DNA of 64,000 nucleotides, taken from assembly GCF_004664715.2 (NCBI RefSeq), contig NC_051069.1, positions 9,256,001 through 9,320,000 of the forward strand, written 5' to 3'. Every line of letters starts with the position of its first letter. Within the stretch, counting starts at the first letter, position 1. Source of the DNA: Peromyscus leucopus. Its lineage: Eukaryota; Chordata; Mammalia; Rodentia; Cricetidae. A program made the translations under genes and the position numbers. The notes beneath the pieces are model-generated. The model was given only the letters and a program-made list of their open reading frames with translations, was not told the DNA's origin and did no database searches. Shown one piece after another: positions 34,885 through 46,761 of this stretch.

Positions 34885-35623
34885 AGATTAGCAAATCACA
34901 GCAGTGTACTTGTCATCGGGGCATTAACCCTGTTACTGGAACAATCCCTTTTACAAACTACATTCCAAGACTGTTAATCCCTGGAATAATAGTGTTCCAT
35001 GGAATACATATTCCTACAGAGGAGCATTTAATCGTCCCATAAAATTGGGAAGCACAGGCTGAAGCGACTCAAGCTGTTTTTTGTCATTGGGCAACCTGGA
35101 GTCACAGCCAACAAGCACCTTGGGGACAGCTTGCTTAAGTACTGGATTTAACTCTAATGGGAAAAAAGTTACAGACTTTATTACGTATTTTTCCTCCTTA
35201 GTCACATTTTTACTGGAAGTGGATACAGATTCTTACATTGTGTACACAAGCGCTGCATATATATGGTGCACAAGTGCGGTAGGAATGTCGGGGATCAGAA
35301 CGCACACAGAAATGCTTACCACAGCAAAGGCTGTGCCCTGTGAGGTTTGAGAGTGCAGCAAGGCCTGTTCCGGGCAATGCACCAGAGGCCATCCGTGTTA
35401 CATTCTGCTGCGATCTGACTCTGCCCGTCTGTGTCTCGAGATTTTGACTGGGGTTGTATTTGAAAGCCGCAGACTAAGTTGTTTGGCAGAGGACATTTCC
35501 CGACATTGTTGCATCCGAGCTGTGGCACAGCTGCTGCTCACCGCTCTAGCCAGATTTACAGCAAGGAAGAGCAGAGCATGGAGCCAAGGACGTGGGAAAC
35601 GTGCGGGTTGCTGAGGAAACGAA

Positions 35624-35662
35624 CTTGAACTTGGTTTAAGGTGGACACAGGTGGCTTCAGAG
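35624..35662 (-). repeat. Right arm of a perfect 39-bp inverted repeat
   Basis: Begins cttgaacttggtttaaggtg and ends ggtggcttcagag; exact complement of 34216-34254 in reverse. The arms are separated by 1369 bp. No direct repeat flanks the outer ends (gtttg versus gaagt), which speaks against a simple DNA transposon. Confidence 0.97.
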
Positions 35663-36499
35663 GAAGTAGCTGTATTTTTTCAGAAATTAGTGTTATTAAA
35701 AGAAACCTTGTACTTTTTCTCTCGTGACTCTCTCTGGACTATTCTGTCTTATTTCTTTGCACAAATAGTAACTTATTGTTATGTACATTATAAATGATGT
35801 GCTTAAATTCTGCTACTTTGCTCTCTAACTTTTATTATAATTCTAGTAAGCAATTTATTCAGCTACATTTAAATCCTAAACTCCAAATTCTGTTCTTGTG
35901 GGGGTAGCAGCTGAATTCTTTGCTCAGTCTTTGAAAGTCTTCAGCTATTTCTTTCTTCTTTTCTTGAGTTCCTCAGAATCTCTTCCGTATGTGTGTGGCT
36001 CAGAGGTGGACCAGATATCTATATGACATTTATTTACCAAGTTTGGCCCTTCCCAATTCTTTATGTCTAGCATTCCTCCTGGTTCTGTTAGCTGGGAACT
36101 CCACGCTCTAACTTCTCAGGTTAGGCAGACTGTGACTCCTTCTCAGTTCTAAGCCACCCTTTCTCTCTCAGGCTTCTGAGAAGTACATCTGGGTCAGAAA
36201 TCACACATGCATGAATCTGAACTGGCGTAGTTCCTTCTTTGAAGAGCAGCGCTTTTCTAGTTTCTGCCTGTTTCCAGCTTCTGCTGATACCATCACACAG
36301 CCTTCTAGACAGTGTCTGGAGTTTATAGCTGTCTTCTTCAGGAGAGTTAGTTGTAAGGCGCTCTGATGTTTCAAGGATAACTAGGTTACTGTTTAGTCTT
36401 GCCAAGCTTTATCTTTATAAAACAATTGTTGCTAATATGTCTATGTTACTTGTTATTTTCTAGTAAACCATGAGTGGTTCTTAAGTTTTTATTTATTAT

Positions 36500-36625
36500 T
36501 CTTGTGTTTCTCTCGAGTGGTGTGTGTCAGTTCTCTCTCTCCACCTTCCTATGGTCCTGGGGATCAAACTCAGGACATCAGGACTGATGGCAATTGATCC
36601 AAACACTGAGCCACATAGCTGCCCT
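36500..36625 (-). mobile_element. B3-like SINE fragment
   Basis: 'tggtcctggggatcaaactc', 'aggacatcaggactgatggc', 'cactgagccacatagctgcc': antisense tRNA-like half of a B3. Confidence 0.7.
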
Positions 36626-36629
36626 GAGT

Positions 36630-36828
36630 GTTTTTTTTGTTTTGTTTTTTGTTTTTTTTTTTTGTTGTTGTTGTTTTCTTGAGACAGGGTTTCTCTGTGT
36701 AGCTTTGGTGCCTGTCCTGGAACTCACGCTGTAGACCAGGCTGGCCCCAAACTCACAGAGATCTACCTGGCTCTGCCTCCCAAGTGCTGGGATTAAAGAC
36801 ATGTGCCACCATCACCTGGCTTTTTTTT
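36630..36828 (-). mobile_element. B1 SINE, cricetid-style
   Basis: Long T-rich head, 'gagacagggtttctctgtgt', 'agctttggtgcctgtcctgg', 'aactcacgctgtagaccagg', 'caagtgctgggattaaagac'. Confidence 0.93.
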
Positions 36829-37177
36829 TTTTTAATTCTCTTTCTGCAGTCACGAGAGAATAAGTCAGAAGCAAGTGAGCTCTGATTATGGAATGCCTTG
36901 GGAATAGTGTACAGATTCTTCCATGTATGTTAAACATACTAAGAGAAGGGAAAGAGTCCAGAGGTGATTTTCCAGAGAGGTTTCCTTTAACCTTGCCTAT
37001 GAGTGACAGAAGTTAAAGGCAGGCCTAAGGATGGAGAGAATGGAGAAGGAACGCATTAAACAAAGCAAAACTGTAGGAGGTTGGGGACTCAAACTGTACA
37101 GTTACTTTGATAAGTATAACTTAAAACTTAAGATGAACAGAAGCTCAACCCACCATAATTCTGAGGAGAAGAAGGGA

Positions 37178-37265
37178 AGACACAGAAGAATGAAGTCTCA
37201 CCAGCCATGCTGTGGATTTCTAGACACAGAAGAATGAAATCTCACCAGCCATGCTGCGGATTTCT
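37178..37265. repeat. 44-bp tandem duplication
   Basis: The unit starting agacacagaagaatga and ending ggatttct occurs at 37178-37221 and 37222-37265 with two differences (g/a and t/c). Confidence 0.96.
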
Positions 37266-37486
37266 GGAGCAAAAGACAGTAGATGGCTGGTGGTGGTTTC
37301 CTCTGCTGTGGCAGGCTTGGCTGAGAGGCTCCAGTGGGCTGGAAGTGCTCTGTCTCTCATGGACACTGCTGGCCACACTGTTTACTTGGTAAAAGCTCAA
37401 AAGATGACCTTAGGTCTTGTGCCTTTAAAAAGTAAATATTATATATCCAAACAATGTTATATTAAAAACACGCGCAAGCACACAAA

Positions 37487-37490
<4 letters not shown>

Positions 37491-37520
<30 letters not shown>
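37491..37520. repeat. (CA)n microsatellite
   Basis: About 15 CA units after a degenerate ACACG/CAAA stretch. Confidence 0.95.
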
Positions 37521-37521
<1 letters not shown>

Positions 37522-38409
37522 TTCTGGTGTGAAAAAAAATGATGGCCTATCTTTCCATATTTGTACTCATTGATTCTTTATACTAGCCTTTTGAAGACAG
37601 TGGGGCTGAATTTTATATGAAGTTGGATTAGATAAATTCAGAATATCATAATTTAGTTAAATAATGATGAAGTTCTTGGTTTATATACAAAGTTTGAAAT
37701 AATTGAGATCACTCAAATTTAAAAAGTGGAACAAAATCTCACTTCTCCCTCCCCAAAACTGGGATAGCCTGAGCAAATTTAAGATGGGTTTTGCTCAAGT
37801 TTCCACAAAAAGCCCTGCTGAGTAAATGGAACAAGTGTCAGTGGAGAGAACAGGACAGGGGGTGGCGCTTGCTCACGTCACACATGAGCCAGAAAGTGGG
37901 GAAGAAGGTGGTTCACTGTAGCAGGCAGGACACTGGGTCAGCGGACTGGCTGATGGGAGTGGCGCCGCCCCTAGGTGGGCCATGGTCGCAGTGTGTTCTC
38001 CGTGTTCAGACCTTACCCACAGCTAACAAAAGGAAAGAGGGTGGAGGAGAGAGAACTCTAGGCACAAAAGACATAGTCTAAAAACAATCATAAGTCAAGA
38101 ACATAAGGATTTTTCATAATTTCTTCATGTAATAAATAGCACAGCTTGATAACATAAATTAAGTAAAACTAGAGCTCCAGCACAAGATGATAAAATAGCA
38201 GAATGAAACAAAAAGGGAGACTGCAGACATAAGAAACAAATTGAATACCAAAATACTTTATGGGACTAATAAATAAACTATAAATAGAAGGCAGAGGAGA
38301 GACACTACTGAAATACTGACGTGGAGGAGAGCCTGTAAGCACAGCATTGCACAGGAACGAGACAAAAGGAATTCATTAGATGCTAGCCGATGTGCGCACT
38401 GCCCTGGTA

Positions 38410-38830
38410 CAAACCATACTGCTGCAGTTGGGGGGTGGCAATGACTTAAGTAAGTTTATTTCTCATTTACAAAACAGTTCACCATGGAGAACCCAAGTCT
38501 GGCTGCGCTCCATGTGGCCACCCAAGATGCTGTTCCTCCTGTCTCCTTGTTTCACTGGTTACAGGCCAGTCTCTTTCCCATGGTGGAAGCTGCCCCCTGG
38601 CATATCAGCTTATGGGAAAGGTGCAGAGACTCTAGAGAAAGCCTTCTGTGGAGGCGGCCTCAATGGACCCCACACATCTGATTGGCATGAATTTGGTCAC
38701 ATGCCCCATTTAGTCACAGGGGATACTGAAAAATGTTATCTGTAACTGGAGCCATGTGCTCAGCTAAAATTGGAATGTCATGTTTGAAAAGAAGACAGGC
38801 TCTAGAGAACAAATAGGTATCATAATATGA
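38410..38830 (+). repeat. Ancient interspersed repeat, family uncertain
   Basis: 'taagtttatttctcatttac', 'gctgcgctccatgtggccac', 'ggtcacatgcccc' and 'gctcagctaaaattggaatg' resemble an old mammal-wide element I cannot name. It explains the 121-codon open frame at 38380-38745. Confidence 0.4.
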
Positions 38831-39589
38831 AAGGCAAAGATGAGCCATATGGAAAGATACTTGGTGTCCCCCAAACAGAGAACCAGCAAATAAAAGAGAT
38901 GTTCACTGATATAAGAAAAAAGTTCTTAAAGTAAAGAAGGAACAGAGTACTGGTGCAAAGGAAACTCTGAACCTCAGAAAAACTGACTTAGAATATTTAA
39001 CATAACTTATTTCAGTGAAATGCCTCAACTTTAAAGATGAAAAAGTGTTTCAATGTCCAAGAAGTAAGGAATCACCTATAGAGAGTGAGAATTCATGCTG
39101 GCATTAGAGTTTTACAGTGTTTACAATCAAGGACAATGGTGTGGTATCCACAGTTTTGAAATCAGAAATAAGGAGCCCAGATGTAATTCACACGTGAAGG
39201 AGTAGGATACCCCTGAACACTCACTGAATAGAGCCGTTTGAGGGCTCAAGGTGGCCAAAGGGGCCATGAAAATGACTGTTGGTGGAGCCACTTACATGAT
39301 AGCAAACACTGGCGTCTGTAGTGTCAAAATACAATGCGAATGTTGTAAGTCTAGACAATGTAAACAATACTCTGAAATTGAAAGGGAAGGAAAGGAAGTA
39401 GGCCTAGCAAGAACTCTGATGCCTCTTCCTCTGAAGTCAGGCTGTACTGTCCATGATAAAAACTCAGGCTAGAAAAGGTTAGCATTTGTCATAATTAGCT
39501 TTATTCAGCTGTACAACACAAGTCTACAAACCATTGCCTCGGGGTTAGCCACATGTTCCTGTGAATAAAGTTTCACTAGAACATGGAAT

Positions 39590-39892
39590 CTTGGTCCATT
39601 CAATCATTAACAAAATGCCATAGAGTTGATGGCTCCTAACAACAGAAATCGATTTCTTATAGTTGTAGTGACTGAGAAGTTCAAAGTCAGGGTTCTTAGA
39701 TTTGGTGTCTGGTGAAGGCCCTGCTCTCTTACTGTGTCTCACATGGTGGGAAGGAAAGGCCAGTTTACGGGACCATTTCCATAAAGGCCCTAACCCCACA
39801 CCTGAAGGCTCCATCCTCATGACCTAGTCATCTCCCTTCAGCATCCATTTTAATATCCAGTGTGGGGGACACAGACATTCAGACCTCAGCAG
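39590..39892 (-). mobile_element. MLT1/MST-like MaLR LTR
   Basis: 'aaaatgccatagagttgatg', 'ttagatttggtgtctggtga', 'catcctcatgacctagtcat' and 'gggggacacagacattcaga' follow the antisense order of this LTR group. Confidence 0.75.
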
Positions 39893-40014
39893 TCAGCTTT
39901 ACCCCATTGTTTACATGCTGTCAATGCTACTTTTCCATTATATAGTCAACCTGTATAGAGCTCACATGCCTGAAAATGTCTACTGTTCTGCTCCCTAAAG
40001 AAAAAACAATTGCT

Positions 40015-40256
40015 TCTAGTCAGTGGTTGTGCACGCCTTTAATCCCAGCACTTGGAAGGCAGAGGCAGGCAGGTCTCTATGAATTTGAGACCAGCCTGAT
40101 CTATAGATGGAGTTCCAGGACAGCCAGGCATACACAGAGACACCCTGTCTCAAAAATAAAAAAAAAGAAAGGAAGGAAGGAAGGAAAAAATAAAGAAAGA
40201 AAGAAAGGAAGGAAGGAAGGAAGGAAGGAAGGAAGGAAGGAAGGAAGGAAGGAAGA
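40015..40256 (+). mobile_element. B1 SINE with (GGAA)n tail
   Basis: 'ttgtgcacgcctttaatccc', 'agttccaggacagccaggca', 'cagagacaccctgtctcaaa', then an A-rich tail expanded to about 12 GGAA units at 40206-40254. Confidence 0.93.
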
Positions 40257-40329
40257 AAACAACTGCTAATCAGTAAAGGAAATTTCTTTACTTCAGAGGA
40301 ATTCTGGGGTAGAGGAATATTTGTTAAGG

Positions 40330-40530
40330 TTTAATAACTTGTTGGTGCTTGCGTAGCATGCAGAAACCTGAATTCAATCTCAAGCACCACATAACTGGGC
40401 ATAGTAGCACTTGCCTGTATCTCCAGCAAGAAGTTCAAGGTCATCCATAATTGCATAGCAAGTTCAAGGCCAGCATAGGCTATGTGAAACTCTCAAAAAA
40501 AATAATAATAGTAATAATAATAATAACAAC
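40330..40530 (+). mobile_element. B4-like (ID plus B1) SINE with AAT tail
   Basis: 'tgcttgcgtagcatgcagaa', 'agttcaaggccagcataggc', 'atgtgaaactctcaaaaaaa' and AAT repeats. Confidence 0.75.
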
Positions 40531-40839
40531 ATAATTTGATGTTTTTAACTCAGACCCTTTCCCCATTAAATTCATGTTAAATTAAACTTAATAATGTAAT
40601 ATACATACTTTTATTATCCATCAGTATATCAATCCTTATAAGGACACCAAGTAGGATGGATCTTCTAATGAAAGTTGGTGTGGTTTCTTCAACTTTATCT
40701 CCATGTTTCCGAGTTGGTGGGATCTTTAGAATGAGCACATAGCATCTGTACCAGAATAATGCAACAGAATAGTTTTTGTTTGAACATTCTGAGTCACGGG
40801 ACTATGATTGCTGCTTCGACCTTCCAGCTTTCCTCTATT

Positions 40840-40916
40840 TCCAGTGCTGGGGACTGAACCTAGGGCTTTACACACGCTAGTCAAGCTCTCTACCACTGAG
40901 CTGTAGCCCTGAGACC
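40840..40916 (-). mobile_element. ID SINE
   Basis: 'agtgctggggactgaaccta', 'gggctttacacacgctagtc', 'tctaccactgagctgtagcc': antisense ID. Confidence 0.85.
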
Positions 40917-41439
40917 CTATATGGTTTTTTATTTCAAAAAATTTTCTAAGTTAATTTAGAAGTTTTAGACAAAGTAATAGAGTTCTGAATTAGTGTTTTG
41001 GAAATAATAATGAATGACCATGTATAAGGGGCATCATTCTGTTTGTTATATGATTATTGAATAATTATATTCCATATTATGTCAATGTGTGAAGGTTTAC
41101 ATATTTTACAAACAGTAAAACATGATAGTCTTATAACATGCACTCTATTCACAGGATAGAGGAGAATCCAGAAGCAGTGGTTGTAGAAGTTGCTAGGGGA
41201 TCAGCACATTCTCAAAGCCAGCTTTTGAACTGGTGATTCTCTCAGCCAGGCAATTTCTCCTGTCCCTTTCCACCCTCCCCCACCATGCCCACACTTGTCA
41301 ACCACACAGACCTCTCCTGGTGGGCAGCACCTCCGTGCTCCAGTGTGCTCAGTGTGCTGCTTCGGTTTGCTCCTGTTCTTCCCACCTATAGCTCATCTTC
41401 TAACCCATCTCCTGTACTCAATATTCTTTTAAGATGACA

Positions 41440-41640
41440 TTTAAACATCATCCACTGTGCACATTGTAACCTTGGCTGCACATCACAGTTGCCCAGGGAG
41501 CCTTACAGAAATACCAAGGCCCAGGCCTGAACTAAACAGTTCTGATTTAATTGCCCAGGATCGGGGGGCCCAGGCAGCAGTGATTTCCAGAGACTCCCTG
41601 AGTGGTTCCAATATACAGTCAGGATTGAGTTGCTGCAACA
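41440..41640 (+). repeat. MER5A-like DNA transposon remnant
   Basis: 'ggctgcacatcacagttgcc', 'cagggagccttacagaaata', 'ccaaggcccaggcctgaact' and 'attgcccaggatcggggggc' track the non-autonomous hAT element MER5A. The open frame over it is not a gene. Confidence 0.65.
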
Positions 41641-42599
41641 TCCCCATAACACCAGCAGGCAGACTTAACTGCTCCCACGTCTACACTCCCTTAGATCTTA
41701 GCTTTCCCATTGCTCATGAAATTTAATGATCATTGTATTAAAGTTAGTGTTACATAGTAAGTGCTCAGTAAACGCTGAAGTTTGCTACATTCCCTCTCTA
41801 ACTAGGCTTATACAGAAATGTTGATCCTTGCCGTGGGGAGGGGCAGCGGAGTGGACAGATGGTTCTTATTTAGCCACAATGAAGGATTTAGTTTCTGTAA
41901 CCTGTAGCCCTCTCCTGGATCCCATCCACTTGCCCACCCATTGCCTCTTCCGCGTCCGCAGTATGTTGTTTGGCATGGTGTAAGGAACTGAAGAAAGCAG
42001 CCTGTGAACCTGCTGTTCGCAGTACTGAATCTGTTCGCTGCCCCTCAGCCTCCCTTTGTGTCATTCTTAATGATGTATTTTATACTGGAGCTTTTGGCCT
42101 TAGCTTTCAAAAGCCAGTTGTCAGGTGTTCTTTATCAAAGGCTTTCAGAAAATCCAGATAAATTATGCTCTGTGCCCCTAAACTGCCAAACCCGTATTTC
42201 ACTTCTGCACAGAGCTTGACAGTTTTGTTGAAGTGGAATCACTCTCTTTCTTCAATTTACCTTCACGTCACTGACCCTGATACCAGCCAGACAAATAAGA
42301 GACCTTGTCCCTTTTGATACTGGGTCTCCTTAGTCACATATATGCCAGCACTACTTAGAATACATTGTAACGTACACGCCAGCTCTAGTTACAATACATT
42401 GGGTGATGGTCTCTGTCTCTCAGAGTAGGAGGAGATCTCAGAAGCAACTCAGGTCTAGAGGAAGAGAGAAGAGAGCTAAGGACAGCCCCATTGTCTCAGT
42501 CAGCCTGGAGTTCTGTGGGATCCTCCGCAGAGTCCCCTACTGCGACTGAGGTGAGGCTGGTTGCACCTGTTCTTCCCATTCCCCTCTTAAAATCGATTA

Positions 42600-42880
42600 T
42601 GGGCTGGGAGATGGCTTACTAGATAAAGTGCAAGCCTTCCTGAGTATGAGCACTGGAGTTGGGATCCCTAGAACCTCTGTAAAAGCCGAGCAGTTGCAGA
42701 AGCAGCCTATAATCCCAGGAAGGCAGAGATGTGATCCTCTGGACAAGCTGGCTAGCAAGCCAAATCAGTGAGCTCTGGGTTTAGCAAGAGACCCTTCCTC
42801 AATGGATAAAGAAGAGAGTAATCCAGGGAGATACCCGTTATTAGCCCCAGACCTGCACATGTATATACACACTTTTTGTT
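42600..42880 (+). mobile_element. B4 SINE
   Basis: 'gggctgggagatggcttact', 'taaaagccgagcagttgcag', 'caagctggctagcaagccaa', 'ttagcaagagacccttcctc'. Confidence 0.8.
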
Positions 42881-42892
42881 TCTTAAATATTA

Positions 42893-42976
42893 CTTGTAGC
42901 AGTGGGGTACAGCTCTGTGGTACAGTGCTTGCCTAACATGTACAAAACCCTGGGTTCTCTCCACAGCACCAAAAAG
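42893..42976 (+). mobile_element. ID SINE
   Basis: 'agtggggtacagctctgtgg', 'tacagtgcttgcctaacatg', 'aaaaccctgggttctctcca' in the sense direction, followed by A-rich sequence. Confidence 0.85.
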
Positions 42977-44117
42977 GAACAATTCTTGCTCCTATTCATT
43001 GAGCATCATGAAGAGTTCAGTGTGGTGGGAGATGCTTCTTGTCGTTTCCCCTCAGTAATACATCCTCGTTGGGGACCCTAACACTTTGCTCAGCTAATAT
43101 TTAATCTGCACTTGGAAGAAACTTTCCCTTTTCTATCCTTAAGCCTAATTGGAAAGAAGGTGTAATACAGCTGAGGCCAATGACATTGTTCACTATTGAA
43201 AAAAAAAGATTCATTTTAAATGGACAAACTGTGCATATTTGGTATATAGGTGTCCTGAAGCAAATCTAACTTTCATGCTTTGAGCTCTTCATAAGTTAAG
43301 TAGTAAACCATTATCTAGTTCCCCTGGAAGCTATGCAACTTAATTAATGCTTGGAAAATGACTTGAAAATTTAAATGTTTATAAACAGCAGACAGAGGAA
43401 TTCTTCCTGCTGAGGAGCCCAGTAATCCACATCTTCTTATCATCAAGGTATAAACAGTGTACTTGAGCTAAACAATTAAGTGTGACTTATATGCAAGTTA
43501 TAGGAGCTTTAAAATCTAAGATCCACTAAACAGAATCAATTCCTATTTCATAACTATAATAAGAGCATTTCTGACTCCAAGAACAGTGGTTATCTGTGTG
43601 ACTTATGGAGACATTGCACCTTTGTCCTTTGCTGAGTTTTCAACAGTCTACTCAGTGTTCACACTTAACCTGTTCCTAGTGACTGAAGTGCCTTTCTTTA
43701 AATCCTTCCAGTTTGTTTTTATAACCTCAAGACTCTTATTTATTTCCTGGGAAATCTGCCTGTGCACAACTTTGCTGTATTCAAAACCTCCTATGTCAAG
43801 ATTTAGTACTTTTATATTGTAGTCATTAAAATTGAACAAAATCTTAATAGTTCCTTTATTAACTACTACACTGAATTTGCATAGTAGAAATCACCACATG
43901 TTAATTGGATTTAATTAACTATTTTAAATTACACAAAATCCTGACAGTAGACAGTAGCACAGGGTACTCAAGAGCAATAAAATCAGAGATGGTATTGCTG
44001 CTACTTTATTAAAACTTAATGAAACTATTCATAATCTAATTTATTGTTCACAAGAAGAAAACCGTGTTCATTGTGAAGGGCAAAACTGTCAGCTAACAAC
44101 ATTTTGTTATCACCTAG

Positions 44118-44238
44118 GAGAGGGTTCAGCGGTTAATAAAAGGGTCGACGATATCCAACCTCACGGTTCTGCCATCTGCTCATCGCACTGATCCCCATTT
44201 TATTCCCATTCCCATCTTGCATAAGGATGCCAGTAAAG
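44118..44238 (+). CDS. Iqch: Iqch-like internal exon 2 of 5 in window
   Basis: A 121-nt exon, phase 0 in and phase 1 out. The acceptor is tatcacctag, with a weak pyrimidine tract. The donor is AAAG|GTTAGT, acceptable with a G at +5. It is open for 40 codons and contains [19 protein letters not shown] and a proline-rich FIPIPIL stretch. It supplies exactly the phase change (0 to 1) needed between the exons at 17485 and 46633. The last base, G, joins the first two of the next exon to make a GGA glycine codon. It lies 26.5 kb from the previous exon. No domain is recognised. Confidence 0.85.
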
Positions 44239-44279
44239 GTTAGTGATTGTGCTGTGTGTTATGTCTAGGGATGTGAAGG

Positions 44280-44392
44280 CATCCTTAAGGATAATCAGGG
44301 CCCTGAGTTGGAATACCAGCTCAGCCACTAATTTTCCTAGGTGACCTCAGACAAGTCAGTCCCTACCTGGACTCAGTTTCACCCTAGACTTT
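44280..44392 (+). repeat. MIR SINE
   Basis: 'gttggaataccagctcagcc', 'actaattttcctaggtgacc', 'agacaagtcagtccctacct': sense MIR, 42 bp after exon 2. Confidence 0.75.
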
Positions 44393-44604
44393 GTGATTAC
44401 CAGAGCACTTCTAGATCCATTATTTCATGAATTTAATATTGACTTATGTTTGGTGTTGTCATGCTTATGTGATACTTTTAGAGGTTATTGTTTCCAAGTA
44501 GTTTCTGATGCTCTTCTGATTGCCTTTATTGTTATTTCAGAATACTACTATGCAAAAACACAAAGCCAGAGATAATATAACTAGTGGCTTTTTATTTTTA
44601 CTAC

Positions 44605-44818
44605 TTATTATTTTATATGTATGAGTGTTTTACCTGGATATATGTATGCTTGTGTACCATGTGCATGCCTTATGCCCTTGGAAGCCAAAAGAGGCATCAG
44701 ATCTCCTGGAATTGGAGTTACAGATGGCTGTGAGCTACCATGTGGTGCTGGGAATTGAACTCAGGTCCTTTGAAAGTGCAGCTACTGCTCTTAGCCACTG
44801 AGCCATATCCACAGTCCC
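44605..44818 (-). mobile_element. B2/B3-family SINE
   Basis: 'tggaattggagttacagatg', 'gctgtgagctaccatgtggt', 'gctgggaattgaactcaggt', 'cttagccactgagccatatc': antisense. Confidence 0.85.
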
Positions 44819-44869
44819 TTTAACTATGTGGGTTTTAGTTTAAAGTGTAGTGTTGCAAACTACTGGATT

Positions 44870-45005
44870 TCTAATAAAAACAGATTGTATCATCTTTATC
44901 TCAGTATCCACGGTGCCTAGGACTATATTAGAGTTTTGTAGGTTAAAAAAATGTGAATTGAATGAATAAGTAAACAAATTAGAGGACTAAGTAAATGAAT
45001 GAACA
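44870..45005 (+). repeat. L2-like 3' end
   Basis: 'ctcagtatccacggtgccta', 'ggactatattagagttttgt', then a GAATGAATAAG-rich end resembling L2 tails. Confidence 0.4.
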
Positions 45006-46632
45006 TTAGATACCTACTATAATCCTCTTAGTTTCCCTAGTTCATTTGATTGGCTGAAGTGTTAAAGAATGGCAAAGTGGATCCCCTTTCCTAGCTCCAT
45101 ATAATGGAGTAAGATGGCCCTGAGTTATATGTAATCTCATTTCCTGTCTGTTTGGAGTCTTCACGACCCAGAGTCGGTTCCAAACCATTCTTGTGATACC
45201 TGGAGATTCAAAGTCCTCTGGTGTCTAGCTCTTATGTCTTGTCTGCTGACCTCTGTCTGCTGGTGGTGGATACCCCAGAATGTAATGAGTCTCTGAATTT
45301 GTTCAGCTTCCCATAGCTTAGTTATTTCTTTTCTAGCTGTGAGAAGTCCTGTGGCTTACACCTTCTAAATAGCTCACGTACTGTTGACGTCCCAGGAACA
45401 CTAAGTAACAATAGTAAGTTTGTATTTCTTGCTTTGGTGTCATCGTCCTCCTGGATGAAGTTAGGACGAGTGAATGAACTGATCCTTGCCTTAGCAGATA
45501 AAATAAGTATGAGACAAAGGTGACTCCAGGGTCAGGGCAACCTGTGCGGATAGACAGAAATTACGTTTTTATTCTTAATCTACCAGAGGACAACACATGG
45601 CCTATCATATTGTAATTAGTCAACCAACTAGTCCTCATGGAGTACTCACCATGTCTGGTGACCATACAAGGTAATATTAGTGTCAAGAAAGCACAAGTCA
45701 CAGAAATATGTGTGGAATTTTCAGGTGTTTCGATGCCTTTAAGTGACATTTATGAGCCACTCCAGGTCTGCACAAGTTCAGTATGAGATGAAAGATGAAC
45801 AATATCCACATGAAAAGGATTCCCCACATTTTCTTGAATTATCTGACAAAATCTAAGAACTAAAGCTCCCCACTGAGTCAGTGGTTGAGAATAAAAGTTT
45901 CATGGTACACAGACCAGAATCTAGTTTTCACACCTGGAAAGCAGGCACAGCTCTTACACATGGGATTTGGTATGGATGGTGGAAAATATCTGTGAAGACA
46001 AATGAAATATCTTACTATTCAAATTCAGAGCTCGTTCAGTTCTCATGATAAGAAAGATGAAACCTGACTGATTTCACAGAGGGTTTAAAGTTGGAAGCAT
46101 AGAACAGAAGATGGCCTGGAGTGCTGGTTAACATGGATGGTCGTTCTCATACATCAGGGCACATACATGTCTTATGGGAGCATCAAGACTTCATATCCTC
46201 AGGCACAAGGGTTCAAGTACACAGACTTTCTTTCTTCAGAACAAAAGATCACCTTAGTTATTAAGAATGTATGCCTCACATCCCTGAATTTCAAAAAGAG
46301 CAATAAAAATCACCAGTGACTGAAAATGCTCTAAGTGTAAGGAAGTTTTAGTCTGTCTTGAAATTATATTTCTACCTAAAAATGAAATTATCTTAGTGCA
46401 ATTTGATTTCATATTACTGCAATTGGAAATGATTTTCCCCTTGGGTTAGAATATTAAGCTTAAAGTGTGCCGTAGCTATTTTTCATGCAAAGATTAAGGC
46501 ACTAGAATGTACCTTTACAAATGAGATGATGAATGATGTTAAGTTACCATTGTGAAATTCACAGAGCTCAGACTTTGTAGAATTGCTTAGAGTTAAACTC
46601 GTGTTTTGTTGTTCTGTTTACCTTCCTTTTAG

Positions 46633-46761
46633 GAATCTTAAGTATGATAGAACGAGGGCTGATTCCCCCAACAGCAAAGATTACCTTAAAGAATCCACCC
46701 ATTAAACCCCACGCAATTCCTCTGCATAATTTTGATGAGCCTCGTAAGATTCCATCAGAAG
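46633..46761 (+). CDS. Iqch: Iqch-like internal exon 3 of 5 in window
   Basis: A 129-nt exon, phase 1 at both ends. The acceptor is tttaccttccttttag and the donor AAG|GTAAGA, both strong. Forty-two whole codons are open only in this frame; the other two frames hit stops. The peptide includes [20 protein letters not shown] and a following [14 protein letters not shown]. The RGLIPPTA motif is the part I most associate with IQCH. The final G pairs with CC of the next exon to give alanine. The exon is short, proline-rich and probably unstructured; no catalytic or binding motif is visible. Confidence 0.88.

Larger units (their letters stand above)
17602..44117 (+). other. 26.5-kb intron between Iqch-like exons 1 and 2
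   Basis: Bounded by GTAAGC and CTAG. 17602-22600 is nearly free of recognisable young repeats and may hold conserved non-coding sequence. The rest carries the SINEs, MaLR LTRs, an L1 fragment, tandem repeats and the 39-bp inverted repeat described separately. Long unassigned stretches include 27655-29010, 30805-31510, 33875-34215, 35665-36495, 37525-38400, 38835-39585, 40920-41435, 41645-42595 and 42980-44117. Confidence 0.75.
44239..46632 (+). other. 2.4-kb intron between Iqch-like exons 2 and 3
   Basis: Bounded by GTTAGT and TTTTAG. It holds a MIR, a B2/B3-type SINE and an L2-like tail in its first 770 bp. From about 45005 to 46632 I see no recognisable repeat or gene. Confidence 0.75.

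Noticed and set aside
34216..35662. 39-bp inverted repeat as terminal repeats of a DNA transposon
   Set aside because: No target duplication next to the outer ends and no transposase-like sequence between; an inversion footprint fits better.
38380..38745. 121-codon + strand open frame
   Set aside because: Falls in an ancient interspersed repeat; peptide unrecognised.
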